Notes: generated from the sequence alone by a model not told the origin. 64,000 bases of DNA from Terrimonas rubra (GCF_042686025.1 NZ_JBHUOZ010000001.1:434001-498000); one strand, 5' to 3'. Positions 9,325 to 17,930 are shown, counted from the stretch's first letter. Made by a program: numbers and translations.

Positions 9325-9398
9325 TATGACAGGTTATCTTCAGCATTAACTATAACAATAGTTGTAATACGCTTAAGAGCAGAGGCAAGCCTGTCATA
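9325..9398 (-). other. Candidate structured 5' leader of the DUF937-like gene
   Basis: A perfect 9-bp stem (TATGACAGG at 9325-9333 with CCTGTCATA at 9390-9398) closes a 56-nt interior that itself contains the hairpin AACTAT-aaca-ATAGTT (9348-9363). The left arm of the first 75-bp repeat abuts it. It lies 157 bp upstream of the start codon at 9168. No function is assigned. Confidence 0.35.
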
Positions 9399-9472
9399 AA
9401 AAAGAATGGGCTATGATACTTAGAAAAGTTTCTTAGCCCAGACTTTAAGCCCTCTAAACCGACACAAAGAAA
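9398..9472 (-). repeat. 75-bp direct repeat, copy 1
   Basis: This copy is 75 bp long and differs from the copy at 9669-9743 at only two positions. On the minus strand each copy ends with TGGGCT...AGCCCA followed by TTCTTTTTT, which looks like a weak terminator or the 3' end of a small RNA. The 657-bp gap 9169-9825 otherwise holds no credible gene. Confidence 0.8.
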
Positions 9473-9668
9473 GCAAGTATTTTAACCCCTGTTTTCTTAT
9501 TTCGCCCAATTTGCTTTTTTATTCGCTGAAAAGTGCCGTTCGTTCTTTCTGTTAAAAAACAGGATATAAAAACGCTGCAAAAACACGGGAACAATACCCG
9601 GATTATTTAATAAAGCCTGAAAGTTGTAAGGTAATTTGAGGAAGGGAGGTAATGATGGCAGATATATA

Positions 9669-9743
9669 AAAAAAGAATGGGCCAGGATACTTAGAAAAGT
9701 TTCTTAGCCCAGACTTTAAGCCCTCTAAACCGACACAAAGAAA
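9669..9743 (-). repeat. 75-bp direct repeat, copy 2
   Basis: Near-identical to copy 1, 271 bp away in the same orientation. It begins 83 bp after the stop codon of the OmpA-like lipoprotein gene. Flanking similarity (TATTTCGCC and a GCAAATT-like word) continues in weaker form to the right of both copies, so the duplicated unit was once longer. Confidence 0.8.
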
Positions 9744-9825
9744 ATAAAGAAACAGGACCGTTTTTTTATATTTCGCCGGTTAATGAATATGTTTCGCCTA
9801 ATTGCACCTTTTTAACGTTGAGTGA

Positions 9826-10737
9826 TTAATTCTCTTTGATATCCGGCAGGATCAGCCAGTAACACAATACGATCCGGCGGCGGTCATCATCGGGCCGGTA
9901 ATCGGTAATATGGGCAAAGGGATATTCCTCACCCCGACCGTTGGCTACATACCCGATCTTTAAATTGTTGTAATTGGTAAACCGGCCTGCATTACGGGTC
10001 ATTAAAAACTTGAGATTTCTAAGCAGCTCCTTAGCCCTGAACTCCGATAACTGCTTATTTAACAGTTGTTGACTCGCCGCCGGATCCTTTAATATTTCCA
10101 CCAATGTTTTGTGTAAACCGGTTCCCTCCGGAATAGCCTGTTCATCGGCATAGCCAAGTAAAACAATGACGGCTTTATGGGGAATATTTTTGTACTTATT
10201 GGAAAACCTGGCAATGGAATCAATTACCGGGCTAAACAGCTTTTCTACCTTGTCCGTATTTTCGGGCGCCACACGATATACCCCCGGATCAAAAAAAGCG
10301 GCCAGGCTAAAGAGGTTATAGCTGGTAATATTAATGGCATCGGTCAGCATCTGGTATACCTGCTCCCGTTTGCCTGAGCGGTTATTAAAAGTGTCCAGCT
10401 CAATAAGCCTGGCCCTTATTTCACTTTTATACGCTTTTCTGAAAGTCTTTTTATCCGTAAGGGTTTGAGCAATATACTCAGCCCCTTTTGCTTCTGCTTC
10501 AATTGTTTCCTGTAAACGTTTAATCAATATTTCCGACTGATCACTTAATGTATCTTCCAGGTGGCCTCTTTGCTCTTTCTGGTTAACCAGTTGTTTTAAA
10601 CTGTCTAAACGGCTTAATTCTGCTGCCTTACTTTGATTATACGTATCCAGAGATCTTTTTGCCGCTGCCATTCGCTTTTGGGTTCCACATGATACCAACA
10701 CAAACAGACAGATAAGTGACCATATGCATTTAGTCAT
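9826..10737 (-). CDS. Lipoprotein with coiled coil and OmpA-like C-terminal domain
   Basis: The lipoprotein signal has lipobox LVSC near residue 17. Residues about 25-110 are Lys/Glu/Gln-rich and probably coiled coil. The C part resembles an OmpA-like peptidoglycan-binding domain: VIVLLGYADEQ near residue 190, LSEFRAKELLRNLKFL near 230, and GRGEEYPF followed by an Arg-rich RPDDDRRRIVLCY near 268-293. It is the last gene of the operon that starts with the LytTR regulator at 14189, and could tether an envelope complex to the cell wall or act as the envelope output or sensor of the kinase. The OmpA-like call is by motif order, not by search. Confidence 0.65.
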   Translation of the reverse strand: MTKCIWSLICLFVLVSCGTQKRMAAAKRSLDTYNQSKAAELSRLDSLKQLVNQKEQRGHLEDTLSDQSEILIKRLQETIEAEAKGAEYIAQTLTDKKTFRKAYKSEIRARLIELDTFNNRSGKREQVYQMLTDAINITSYNLFSLAAFFDPGVYRVAPENTDKVEKLFSPVIDSIARFSNKYKNIPHKAVIVLLGYADEQAIPEGTGLHKTLVEILKDPAASQQLLNKQLSEFRAKELLRNLKFLMTRNAGRFTNYNNLKIGYVANGRGEEYPFAHITDYRPDDDRRRIVLCYWLILPDIKEN

Positions 10738-10796
10738 ATCTTCTTTTTAAAATGGTTTAGATTTTGATGTGGCTTTTCAGTCGGAATATGACTCTA

Positions 10797-11219
10797 TCAG
10801 GGAACAGGACGGATATCAATACCCCCTCCGCCCCTGCGGCTTTGGCTGGTATTTTTTACCTGCTGTTCGTATAATTTTTTATATAATTTATCCCTGCCCG
10901 CAAAAGTATTTGAGCTTACCGTATCGTATTCATTATTATTGGTTAATAATGTATTGATCAACTCCTTTCGCCCCGAAATGCTCAGGTCATTCGCAGACAG
11001 TAACAACTCGTCCACAAATATGCCATCTTCGGCAGTGTTGTTACGGGTTTCCGTATTGCGGTGTTTTACATTCAGGGAAATAGCATCGTCGCCTTCTTTA
11101 TACCATAAAGCGATCATGATAAGAAAAATAACAAAAGCACCCGCCCACAAAAGAATAAGTGCAGGGTAATCTCCTGCGGACTTATCGGGGAATAATGTTT
11201 TAGTGCCTTTTTTACTCAT
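10797..11219 (-). CDS. Small single-pass membrane protein of the kinase operon
   Basis: I do not recognise this 140-residue protein. It has a short basic N terminus, one membrane helix at about 18-40 (YPALILLWAGAFVIFLIMIA), then a hydrophilic, probably extracytoplasmic domain of about 95 residues with a Gly/Arg-rich end (SRRGGGG). It lies 39 bp after the hybrid kinase gene and 59 bp before the OmpA-like lipoprotein gene, all on minus, so it is probably co-expressed and may link the two. Confidence 0.6.
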   Translation of the reverse strand: MSKKGTKTLFPDKSAGDYPALILLWAGAFVIFLIMIALWYKEGDDAISLNVKHRNTETRNNTAEDGIFVDELLLSANDLSISGRKELINTLLTNNNEYDTVSSNTFAGRDKLYKKLYEQQVKNTSQSRRGGGGIDIRPVP

Positions 11220-11258
11220 AGTCTGAAATCACTGCCGTTTATACGCCAGCTTTACTAA

Positions 11259-13448
11259 TCAATCACGAAGATACGTTTTTATTAAGTCTTTGTTGTACCC
11301 TTCAATGGTTCTTATAAATGTTTTTAGCTCTCCGCCGTTTAAATTGCCACTGGCAAAATGCTTATCTATCTGTGAAATAGTATTATATATAGGATGAGAT
11401 GCGCCCAGGGGAGAAAAGGTTGATCTCAGGCTGTGTAAAACAGGCTTTAATAAATGAAACTCTTTCTCTTTGTAGATCATTTCCATGGTCTTCTTATCTA
11501 CTTCCCACTGGGTGAGCATTTCATTGATAAAAGTTTTGGCGGTTTCCATATCCCCGCCTACCAGGTTAAGAAAATAATCCTCTTCCTCCTCATTTGTTGT
11601 TCCGGCAGCCAGGTCCTTATTTTCCGGCTCCAGGAATTTCTGTATCTCGGTTATTAATGTATACTCTTCCAACGGTTTAGCCAGGTAGCCGTTAAAGCCG
11701 TTTTGCAGGCATTTGTTCTTTTCGTCGGCGGAAACATAGGCGGTCATGGCAATTACCGGCACGTCCAATAACATATCATTACGCACATGACCTATGGCTA
11801 CGTAGCCGTCCATCACCGGCATCTGGATATCCATTAACACCAGGTCAAATGACTGTTGTTGTAATACCTGCAGGGCCTGTTCACCATTTTCGGCATATTG
11901 CACATTTGCTTTGTATTTCTTTAATATATGGCTCAGTAACAACTGGTTGGTCTTATTATCTTCTACTGCCAGCAGTTTATAACCCGACAGATCAGCCAGT
12001 GCTTGAGTATATTCGTTTCCTTCATTCAGGTTTACGTGCTCGTGTTCCTCCGGCGTCAGTTTATCTGCCAGGATAGAAAAAGAGAAAACGGAGCCCTTAC
12101 CCATTTCACTGTAAACCGATACATTACCACCCAGCAGGCTTACCAGGCTTTTTACAATGGTTAACCCCAGGCCGGTACCTCCGTGCTGGCGCGTGGTAGC
12201 ATGTTCCAGCTGCTCAAAACGTTTAAAGATAGATTCCGTTTTATCCACCGGTATACCGCTTCCGGTATCACTTACACTAAAACCAAGTTTCATTAGCCGC
12301 TCCGTATCATTATCCCATACAACAGATACGCCCAGGGTTACCGTACCCTTATCTGTAAATTTTAAGGCATTGCCTATCAGGTTGATCAATATCTGTTTTA
12401 AACGTTCGGCATCGGTTTTTATAAACTCGGGGATCTTTTCATCCACGTTACTCTGGTATACAATTCCTTTTTCCTTAAAAGAAGCGGAGAACATCAGGGC
12501 CACATCCTGCAGCAACTGTTTAATGTTGAATACTCTTTTTTCTATACGCAGTTTGCCGGCCTCTATTTTTGAAAAGTCCAGTACATCGTTTACTATATTC
12601 AACAGGTTGTTACTGGACGAACTGATCACATTTGCATATTGTTTCTGGGTTTCATTCAAAGGTGTTTGCGATAACAAACGGCCAAAGCCTATCAACGCGT
12701 TTAAAGGGGTGCGTAACTCATGGCTCATATTGGCCAGGAACTGGTCCTTCACTTCTGTAGACCGTAATGCCGCCCTTTGTGCCGCCTTAAAATCACTGAT
12801 AAGCTGCAGCTGTTTCGAATGCCGTCGAATAATAATGGTTGTCATTACCAGTATGGCAATAATGGCCGCAATGGCCAGCAGCCTGTTAAATAAGGACAGG
12901 TTACTGGCCTGGGCATTATTGTCACGCAAAGTATTCTCCAGCTCACTGTCCAGCCTTTTCTGTACTTCCAGGCAGTTAACATAAATTTCATCGCTCAGCT
13001 GCATTTTACGCAGCGAGTCTATCAGTGAACGCCTGCTGTTTAACCGGGAAGCCTGCAGGCTTTGTGTTAGGATAGAAAGGGAAAGTTCCACCTGCCTGTC
13101 AATAAAACTGTTCATATTGTTCAGGAACACCTTGGTTTCAGGTGTGGCAGCCGCCTTAGCCAATGCACTACTGTTATAACCCAGTATGGTGAGCGAATCA
13201 TTCAGTTTGTTAAACCGGGCACTGTCAATCGTAAGGTTATGCGAACTGAGCTTCTTTTCCAGGTCAAAAGCCAGGTTGGCCAGCTCTGTAATACGGTTAT
13301 TGATACGGAAAGTCTCCACCGCTTTCAGATTACCGTAGCGTAAAGCACGGTTGGCCTGGTTGGTAAACAACTGGGTAATAAATATCAGCACCATCAGTGC
13401 CAACGCCAGTATTACTATAGGAAAGAAAAGTTTAAAAAACCGTTTCAT
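11259..13448 (-). CDS. Hybrid sensor histidine kinase with REC and HPt domains
   Basis: This is a membrane two-component sensor of 729 residues. It has a TM helix at about 8-28, an extracytoplasmic helical sensor at about 30-185, and a second TM at about 188-208. The dimerisation/phosphoacceptor domain has MSHELRTPLNALIG with His243. The ATPase domain shows the N box NLIGNALKF (356-364), SDTGSGIP (393-400) and GGTGLGLTIVKSL (423-435). The receiver has Asp540 in LVLMDIQMPVMDG and Lys591. A C-terminal HPt-like domain has His672 in HSLRSTFSPLG. All key residues are present, so a full phosphorelay is possible within one chain. It lies 21 bp after the LytTR regulator gene, its probable partner. 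Confidence 0.93.
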   Translation of the reverse strand: MKRFFKLFFPIVILALALMVLIFITQLFTNQANRALRYGNLKAVETFRINNRITELANLAFDLEKKLSSHNLTIDSARFNKLNDSLTILGYNSSALAKAAATPETKVFLNNMNSFIDRQVELSLSILTQSLQASRLNSRRSLIDSLRKMQLSDEIYVNCLEVQKRLDSELENTLRDNNAQASNLSLFNRLLAIAAIIAILVMTTIIIRRHSKQLQLISDFKAAQRAALRSTEVKDQFLANMSHELRTPLNALIGFGRLLSQTPLNETQKQYANVISSSSNNLLNIVNDVLDFSKIEAGKLRIEKRVFNIKQLLQDVALMFSASFKEKGIVYQSNVDEKIPEFIKTDAERLKQILINLIGNALKFTDKGTVTLGVSVVWDNDTERLMKLGFSVSDTGSGIPVDKTESIFKRFEQLEHATTRQHGGTGLGLTIVKSLVSLLGGNVSVYSEMGKGSVFSFSILADKLTPEEHEHVNLNEGNEYTQALADLSGYKLLAVEDNKTNQLLLSHILKKYKANVQYAENGEQALQVLQQQSFDLVLMDIQMPVMDGYVAIGHVRNDMLLDVPVIAMTAYVSADEKNKCLQNGFNGYLAKPLEEYTLITEIQKFLEPENKDLAAGTTNEEEEDYFLNLVGGDMETAKTFINEMLTQWEVDKKTMEMIYKEKEFHLLKPVLHSLRSTFSPLGASHPIYNTISQIDKHFASGNLNGGELKTFIRTIEGYNKDLIKTYLRD

Positions 13449-13469
13449 GAATATTAAAAGTACAACCTT

Positions 13470-14189
13470 TTATAAAAGGTTTAGCTTGGTCAGTAACTGC
13501 TCCCTGTAACTATCTGATACCGGTATGGCGGCATCATGAATATGGACCACCATATCCTCTATATAATCTATTTTATTAAAGGCAATAATATAACTGCGAT
13601 GCACCCTGATAAACTGTTGTGCCGGCAGCCGGTCTTCCAGGGCCCGTAAACTGGAATGAATAATATGGTTCTTGCCTAATACATGCACTTTCACATAATC
13701 TCCCTTGGCCTCCATCCACATAATATCATTCAGGTTCAGCTTGCGTATCACCTTACTTTCCTTGATGAACATAAAATCGGTAGAAACCTGGCCCAATTGT
13801 GTATCCTGGCTTTTCAGCAGCTCCAGTGCCCGTTCCACGGCCAGGAGCAAGCGGCCCATGGTAAAAGGTTTTACCAGGTAATCCACCACATTCATTTCAA
13901 ACGCTTCCACAGCATAACCCTGTTTGGCAGTGGTAAGAATGGTTAAGGGCTTTACCGGTAATAATTTAAGTAATTCCAATCCTGTCATACCCGGCATCTC
14001 CACATCTAAAAACAGGATATCGGTGGTTATGGTCTCCAAACCTTTTTTGGCACTGATGGCGTCCTCGTATTCACCAACAATATTCAGTGAACCCGATTTT
14101 TCCAGTAATTGCCGCAGCATCAGCCGGGCTATTTTGTTATCATCAACTATTATGCAGGATGGTAAACTGTTTTCTTTCATAGTCGTCAT
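13470..14189 (-). CDS. LytTR-family response regulator
   Basis: Numbering from the TTG two codons further upstream, the receiver domain covers about 12-130 with the acidic pair VDDN at 17-20, the phosphorylation site Asp64 in LFLDVEMPGM, and Lys109 in YLVKPF. The LytTR DNA-binding domain covers about 140-241, including IMWMEAKGDYVKVH and FIRVHRSYIIAFNKIDYIE. I place the start at ATG 14189; ATG 14180 is also possible. It is the first gene of a four-gene operon with the hybrid kinase, and probably its DNA-binding output. Confidence 0.92.
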   Translation of the reverse strand: MTTMKENSLPSCIIVDDNKIARLMLRQLLEKSGSLNIVGEYEDAISAKKGLETITTDILFLDVEMPGMTGLELLKLLPVKPLTILTTAKQGYAVEAFEMNVVDYLVKPFTMGRLLLAVERALELLKSQDTQLGQVSTDFMFIKESKVIRKLNLNDIMWMEAKGDYVKVHVLGKNHIIHSSLRALEDRLPAQQFIRVHRSYIIAFNKIDYIEDMVVHIHDAAIPVSDSYREQLLTKLNLL

Positions 14190-14410
14190 TTTCAAAAAAG
14201 CAGATCCTGCAATTTGTATTACAGGTCATCATACTTTTCCTGGTGTTATTTGTATAAGAATGAAAGTAATAAATTATTGACCAATGTCAACCTCTTTTAT
14301 CCTTTTTATATGTCATTTCAGTTAAAAAACGATTCATCGTATGTGAAACTTACTGCCTCATCGCCAATTATTATAGGTATGCCGGCGATGAACACACCAT
14401 ACCAGGTATA

Positions 14411-14437
14411 AAAAAAACCCGCATGGTATGCGGGTTT
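14411..14437 (-). terminator. Terminator of the beta-barrel protein gene
   Basis: The perfect 10-bp stem AAACCCGCAT/ATGCGGGTTT with a 3-nt loop is followed on the minus strand by a run of T. The 271-bp gap 14196-14466 otherwise shows no gene. Confidence 0.85.
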
Positions 14438-14466
14438 CCATTCTATATAATACAGTGATTAATACG

Positions 14467-15189
14467 TTATAAGCCGCTTAAGGTCAAACCAACAGTGTAA
14501 GGTCGGATCTCAGGCGCCACACCATCCTTGAAGAGGTTGGTCAACTGGAAAGAGCCGAATAAAGAAAAATGTCCCCATCCTACCCGGGCCGTTGCCGAAA
14601 TACGGGTAGTATTGAAGTAACGTTTCTGCATTTCTTTTACGGTATAGTCATTAATAACGCCTCCGGCCCTTGTTTGTAAAGTACGGCTGCGGGTAAATGC
14701 TTTGGCCAACCATCCGGCTTTAATACCGATGGCGCCTTTCCAGCTGCGGTCACTGTTATCTGGATCCGCTACAAAACGCAGTTCAATAGGAGCTTCCAGG
14801 TAAATAGTACCTACCTTATGTTTTTTAAAATTATTGGTATCTGCCTGGTTAATAAAACGCAGGTTTTCAGTTGTACCTTTTATATCCACAAAAGTTTTAT
14901 CAAAATACATATTATCATACGCTACACCTGCACCAATGGCTGCACTGAATTTTTTTGCTGATTTAAAAGGAAAATCCAGCATAAAATAGGCGTTGAAGGT
15001 ACGGGGGAAACCTTTGGTACTAATGGTATCAGGAATACCTGACCAACCGGTATAACCGAACTGCAGCATTAAATGATCATTGGCTTTACCGGCCTTTTTT
15101 AAAACCCCTTCTCTTGCAGTAGTTGAGTCCTGTGCCGATACAGCTGTAAAAAAGAAGGCACTGAGAGCAATTAAGAATATTTTTTTCAT
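14467..15189 (-). CDS. Outer-membrane beta-barrel protein (PorT-like fold)
   Basis: The 240 residues begin with a signal peptide ending in TAVSAQ. The rest alternates hydrophobic/aromatic and polar residues as in small outer-membrane barrels (FNAYFMLDFPF, AAIGAGVAYDNMYF, FSLFGSFQLTNLF) and ends RPYTVGLTLSGL with a C-terminal strand. It is common as a lipid-embedded hypothetical protein in Bacteroidota; no specific role can be assigned. It is transcribed alone between a TAnnTTTG element and a terminator. Confidence 0.75.
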   Translation of the reverse strand: MKKIFLIALSAFFFTAVSAQDSTTAREGVLKKAGKANDHLMLQFGYTGWSGIPDTISTKGFPRTFNAYFMLDFPFKSAKKFSAAIGAGVAYDNMYFDKTFVDIKGTTENLRFINQADTNNFKKHKVGTIYLEAPIELRFVADPDNSDRSWKGAIGIKAGWLAKAFTRSRTLQTRAGGVINDYTVKEMQKRYFNTTRISATARVGWGHFSLFGSFQLTNLFKDGVAPEIRPYTVGLTLSGL

Positions 15190-15206
15190 AAATGTGTAGT
15201 AATGGG

Positions 15207-15214
15207 CAAATGTA
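15207..15214 (-). promoter_or_regulatory. -7 element of the beta-barrel gene
   Basis: The minus strand reads TACATTTG, a full match to the Bacteroidota TAnnTTTG element, 18 bp before the start codon. No clear -33 TTG at normal spacing. Confidence 0.4.
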
Positions 15215-15332
15215 TTTTCAATGCGGTTAATAAAAGGTTAAACCCGTCTTTTTATGCTAAAATCTATACCATCAGGCGTCAAATGCATGTAAAAGACAGG
15301 AAATCAGCCCCTATTAAACTATTTAGCGTTAT

Positions 15333-15355
15333 AAAAAAGCCCCGTTTTCCGGGGC
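15333..15355 (-). terminator. Terminator of the tRNA gene
   Basis: The stem GCCCCG/CGGGGC is followed on the minus strand by TTTTTT, 11 bp after the tRNA 3' end. Confidence 0.75.
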
Positions 15356-15365
15356 GTTTTTGTAG

Positions 15366-15439
15366 TGGACCCTGCTGGGATCGAACCAGCGACCCTCTGA
15401 TTATGAGTCAGATGCTCTAACCGTCTGAGCTAAGGGTCC
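15366..15439 (-). tRNA. tRNA with CAT anticodon, probably tRNA-Ile2
   Basis: A 74-nt cloverleaf on minus: acceptor stem GGACCCT/AGGGTCC, D arm GCTC...GAGC, anticodon arm TCTGA-CTCATAA-TCAGA, T arm GCTGG-TTCGATC-CCAGC, discriminator A, and no encoded CCA. The CAT anticodon could be Met or Ile2 (C modified to lysidine). The GGxCCCTTAGCTCAG start and the GACTCATAATC anticodon region look more like bacterial tRNA-Ile2 as I recall it, so Ile2 is preferred. Confidence 0.88.
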
Positions 15440-15494
15440 TACAGTGCAACTGCGCTGTGCGGCCGCAAAAATATATAATCTGGATTAAATAGCC

Positions 15495-15746
15495 TTATTT
15501 AATCTCCTCAAATTCTATATAATCGTCAGAATGTTTCTGGGGAGGAGGGTTTTGAGCCTGTTTGGTTTGGGTAAAACGGCCCTGGTTCATGCTTTCATGC
15601 GTTTGCTGTTGTTGCTGAAACTGCTGCTGCATCTGCGCAAACTGTTTTTTCATGGTGCGGGAAGCACGATAAATGGGTATGATAAATTTAAATATCAGGT
15701 TATATAAAAACCAGGCAAGTAAGGCGTATAGTATAACTTTCAGCAT
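15495..15746 (-). CDS. DUF4834-type small membrane protein
   Basis: An 83-residue protein with one N-terminal membrane helix (about 3-24), a Gln-rich middle (QQQFQQQQQ) and the C-terminal signature DDYIEFEEIK typical of the short Bacteroidota DUF4834 family. Topology suggests a cytoplasmic tail. No function is known. It sits alone on minus, between the tRNA and a long repeat-filled gap. Confidence 0.75.
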   Translation of the reverse strand: MLKVILYALLAWFLYNLIFKFIIPIYRASRTMKKQFAQMQQQFQQQQQTHESMNQGRFTQTKQAQNPPPQKHSDDYIEFEEIK

Positions 15747-15894
15747 AACAGGTAAAGTATTTAAGTATAAGGTATCAGACTTAATATCAAATACAGGTCA
15801 AAAATACAATAGTTATAAGGGTTTATAACGCCATTTATCATTTAATTGTTCGGCAGTGACGGATTTTAATAAAGCTTTAATAAGTGGGAGGGAG

Positions 15895-16120
15895 TTTAAA
15901 GTTTAAGGTCTAAGGTTTAAGGTTGGGGGCAGGAGTTCAATAAGTTCAAAAGTTCAAGAGGTTCAATGTTAGGGTGTCATTTTCCTTGTTCCTACAATTA
16001 ACGAATAACCATTAACCAATAACACAAAGGCTGGAATGTTAAAAAGGTGGGAGACAGTACTCCCCCTCTCTTACCATTAACTAATAACAATTAACGAATA
16101 ACTATTAACTATCATCCAAT
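15895..16120. repeat. Short-word repeat tract in the 440-bp gap before pfkB-like gene
   Basis: The gap 15747-16188 contains no gene. It holds GGTCTAAGGTTTAAGG words, then AAGTTCAA words, then two blocks of ATTAAC-AATAAC words (about 15998-16023 and 16074-16112). All copies of each word here have the same orientation, unlike the inverted arms near the IVP genes. Confidence 0.6.
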
Positions 16121-16168
16121 AAAAAAGCTGAACACTTAAAACCTCCAGAGGCCTTAAGCATTCAGCTT
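16121..16168 (-). terminator. Terminator of the PfkB kinase gene
   Basis: A long interrupted hairpin (AAGCTGAA/TTCAGCTT outer stem, CTTAA-type and CCTC/GAGG inner pairs) is followed on minus by TTTTTT, 20 bp after the stop codon. Confidence 0.8.
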
Positions 16169-16188
16169 TACACATTTAGCTTATACTA

Positions 16189-17112
16189 CTATACTAATTC
16201 TATTTCAAAATTGATCAGTTCCTTGAACTGCTGGATACGCCTGTCAATATCGGCCTTGGTCACTTCTTTTAAACGGGTAGGACCAAATTTCTCTACGCAA
16301 AAGCTGGCCATTGCAGAACCAACAATGATGGCACGTTTCATGTTTTCAAAGGAAATATCGCCTGTTTTAGCCAGGTGACCTATAAAACCACCGGCAAAAG
16401 TATCGCCTGCGCCAGTAGGGTCAAACACGTCCTCCAGCGGCAGGGCCGGCGCATAAAACACTTCATTCTCGTTAAACAACAGGGCGCCGTGCTCACCTTT
16501 TTTAATGATCAGGTACTTAGGCCCCATTTTCAAGATGCTTTTGGCCGCTTTAACCAGCGAAAACTGGCCGGTCAGCTGGCGGGCTTCGGCATCATTTACC
16601 ATTAACAGGTCAACATGTTTCAGGGTCTCTTCCAGGTCAGGCATAGCCACTTCCATCCAGAAGTTCATGGTGTCCATTACAATCAGTTTGGGGCGGGTAG
16701 TCAGCTGTTTAATCACGCTTAACTGTACCGCAGGCACCAGGTTGCCCAGCATTAAAAACTCCGCTCCCTGGTATGATTCAGGGATAACAGGGTTAAAATC
16801 GGCCAGTACGTTCAGGTCGGTTACCAGGGTGTCACGGCTGTTCATATCCTCGTGGTAACGGCCGCTCCAGAAAAACGATTTTTTATCTTCAATTACTTCC
16901 ACACCATCCAGTAAAACCCCACGGCTTTTCAATTCTTCCATCTCCTCTTTCGGAAAGTCGAAACCTACAATGGATACCTGTTGTACCGGTTTTACAAAAT
17001 TGCTGGCTGCATAGGCTACATAAGTGGCCGAACCTCCCACGATCTGATCGGTTTTACCAAAAGGAGTTTCAATAGCATCAAAGGCCATGGTGCCTACAGA
17101 AATAACTGACAT
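16189..17112 (-). CDS. PfkB-family carbohydrate/nucleoside kinase
   Basis: A 307-residue ribokinase-fold enzyme. The substrate-side glycines IVGGSATYVA lie at about 24-33. The PfkB signature DPTGAGDTFAGGF starts at residue 231 with the catalytic Asp at 237, and the preceding YLIIKKGEHGALLF forms the nucleotide-binding region. It should phosphorylate a sugar, nucleoside or similar hydroxyl from ATP in the cytoplasm; the natural substrate cannot be read from sequence. Single-gene unit with a terminator at 16121-16168 and a TAGGTTTG promoter element upstream. Confidence 0.88.
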   Translation of the reverse strand: MSVISVGTMAFDAIETPFGKTDQIVGGSATYVAYAASNFVKPVQQVSIVGFDFPKEEMEELKSRGVLLDGVEVIEDKKSFFWSGRYHEDMNSRDTLVTDLNVLADFNPVIPESYQGAEFLMLGNLVPAVQLSVIKQLTTRPKLIVMDTMNFWMEVAMPDLEETLKHVDLLMVNDAEARQLTGQFSLVKAAKSILKMGPKYLIIKKGEHGALLFNENEVFYAPALPLEDVFDPTGAGDTFAGGFIGHLAKTGDISFENMKRAIIVGSAMASFCVEKFGPTRLKEVTKADIDRRIQQFKELINFEIELV

Positions 17113-17206
17113 GTGTTGTTGTTTATGTACTTAAATTGATTTGAGAATACCAAAAGGTGCAGCAATAGTAATAAGGGCTGTAAACACCTGTTTTGATTGC
17201 GGCGTG

Positions 17207-17214
17207 CAAACCTA
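17207..17214 (-). promoter_or_regulatory. -7 element of the PfkB kinase gene
   Basis: The minus strand reads TAGGTTTG, matching TAnnTTTG, 95 bp before the start codon. No convincing -33 TTG was seen. Confidence 0.4.
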
Positions 17215-17313
17215 CAAAAAATTTGATGATTTGTATAGTAACCCGGGCATTATAAGCCCTGAAACCGGGCCCAGGCCCTTAAAATTCAGGATTTTCAAAC
17301 TGTCAAATTCATT

Positions 17314-17321
17314 TATCTTTG
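17314..17321 (+). promoter_or_regulatory. -7 element of the TetR gene, suggests a leaderless mRNA
   Basis: TATCTTTG matches TAnnTTTG and ends only 4 bp before the ATG at 17326, so the expected transcription start coincides with the start codon. Confidence 0.5.
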
Positions 17322-17325
17322 GCCT

Positions 17326-17925
17326 ATGAATAAGCCTCAACGTAAAAAAGCCGGAAAAAAAGACCTGATTCTTTTAAAGGCTGCTGCCATGTTTCGTGAG
17401 AAAGGATTTGCTGCCACGTCTATGCGTGACCTTGCCGAAGCTGTAGGTATTGAAGCTGCCAGCCTGTATAACCATATTCGTTCCAAGAACGAAATACTGG
17501 AAACCATCTGCTTCGATGTTGCCAACCGTTTCCATACGCATATTGAAGAGATCGATAGTAACCACGATCACGCCATCAAAAAAGTAGAGACCCTTTTACG
17601 TTTTCATATTAAACAGATGATTGAGAATTTTGAAGAGGTGCATGTGGCCGACCGTGAGTGGCGTCACCTGGAAGAGCCTTACCTGTCTAATATGCAGGCA
17701 CAACGCCGCAATTACCGCAAACGTATTGCTGCCATTATCCAGGACGGCATCAATAAAAAACAAATTGCCAATATCGATGCTTCCACCTCCGTGCTCATCA
17801 TGTTACACGCTATCAGTGGTATTGAAAGCTGGCATCGCAGTAAGGCTAAAATTTCGGCCGAGGAGCTGGAGAACAATATGATCCGTTTGTTAATTGACGG
17901 CCTTCGTAACAGCGATAATAAATAA
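17326..17925 (+). CDS. TetR/AcrR-family transcriptional regulator
   Basis: A 199-residue repressor-type protein. The N-terminal helix-turn-helix covers about 12-60, with FREKGFAATSMRDLAEAVGI followed by ASLYNHIRSKNEIL, a strong TetR signature. The C domain (about 70-195) is a helical ligand-binding and dimerisation domain. It lies upstream of, and in the same direction as, a PaaE-type reductase gene, the arrangement seen for paa regulators, so it may respond to a CoA thioester. That link is inferred. Its promoter element abuts the ATG, and the only alternative in-frame ATG would cut into the HTH. Confidence 0.9.
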   Translation: MNKPQRKKAGKKDLILLKAAAMFREKGFAATSMRDLAEAVGIEAASLYNHIRSKNEILETICFDVANRFHTHIEEIDSNHDHAIKKVETLLRFHIKQMIENFEEVHVADREWRHLEEPYLSNMQAQRRNYRKRIAAIIQDGINKKQIANIDASTSVLIMLHAISGIESWHRSKAKISAEELENNMIRLLIDGLRNSDNK

Positions 17926-17930
17926 GGTGT

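Noticed and set aside
12157..12984. 275-codon ORF on plus inside the histidine kinase gene
   Set aside because: Antisense to the kinase and regulator-domain region, Ser-rich composition typical of shadows.
15202..15420. 72-codon ORF crossing the tRNA gene
   Set aside because: It reads through the tRNA and its terminator.
15895..16120. CRISPR-like array in the tract with ATTAAC words
   Set aside because: Words are short, degenerate and lack regular unique spacers; no cas genes occur in the window.
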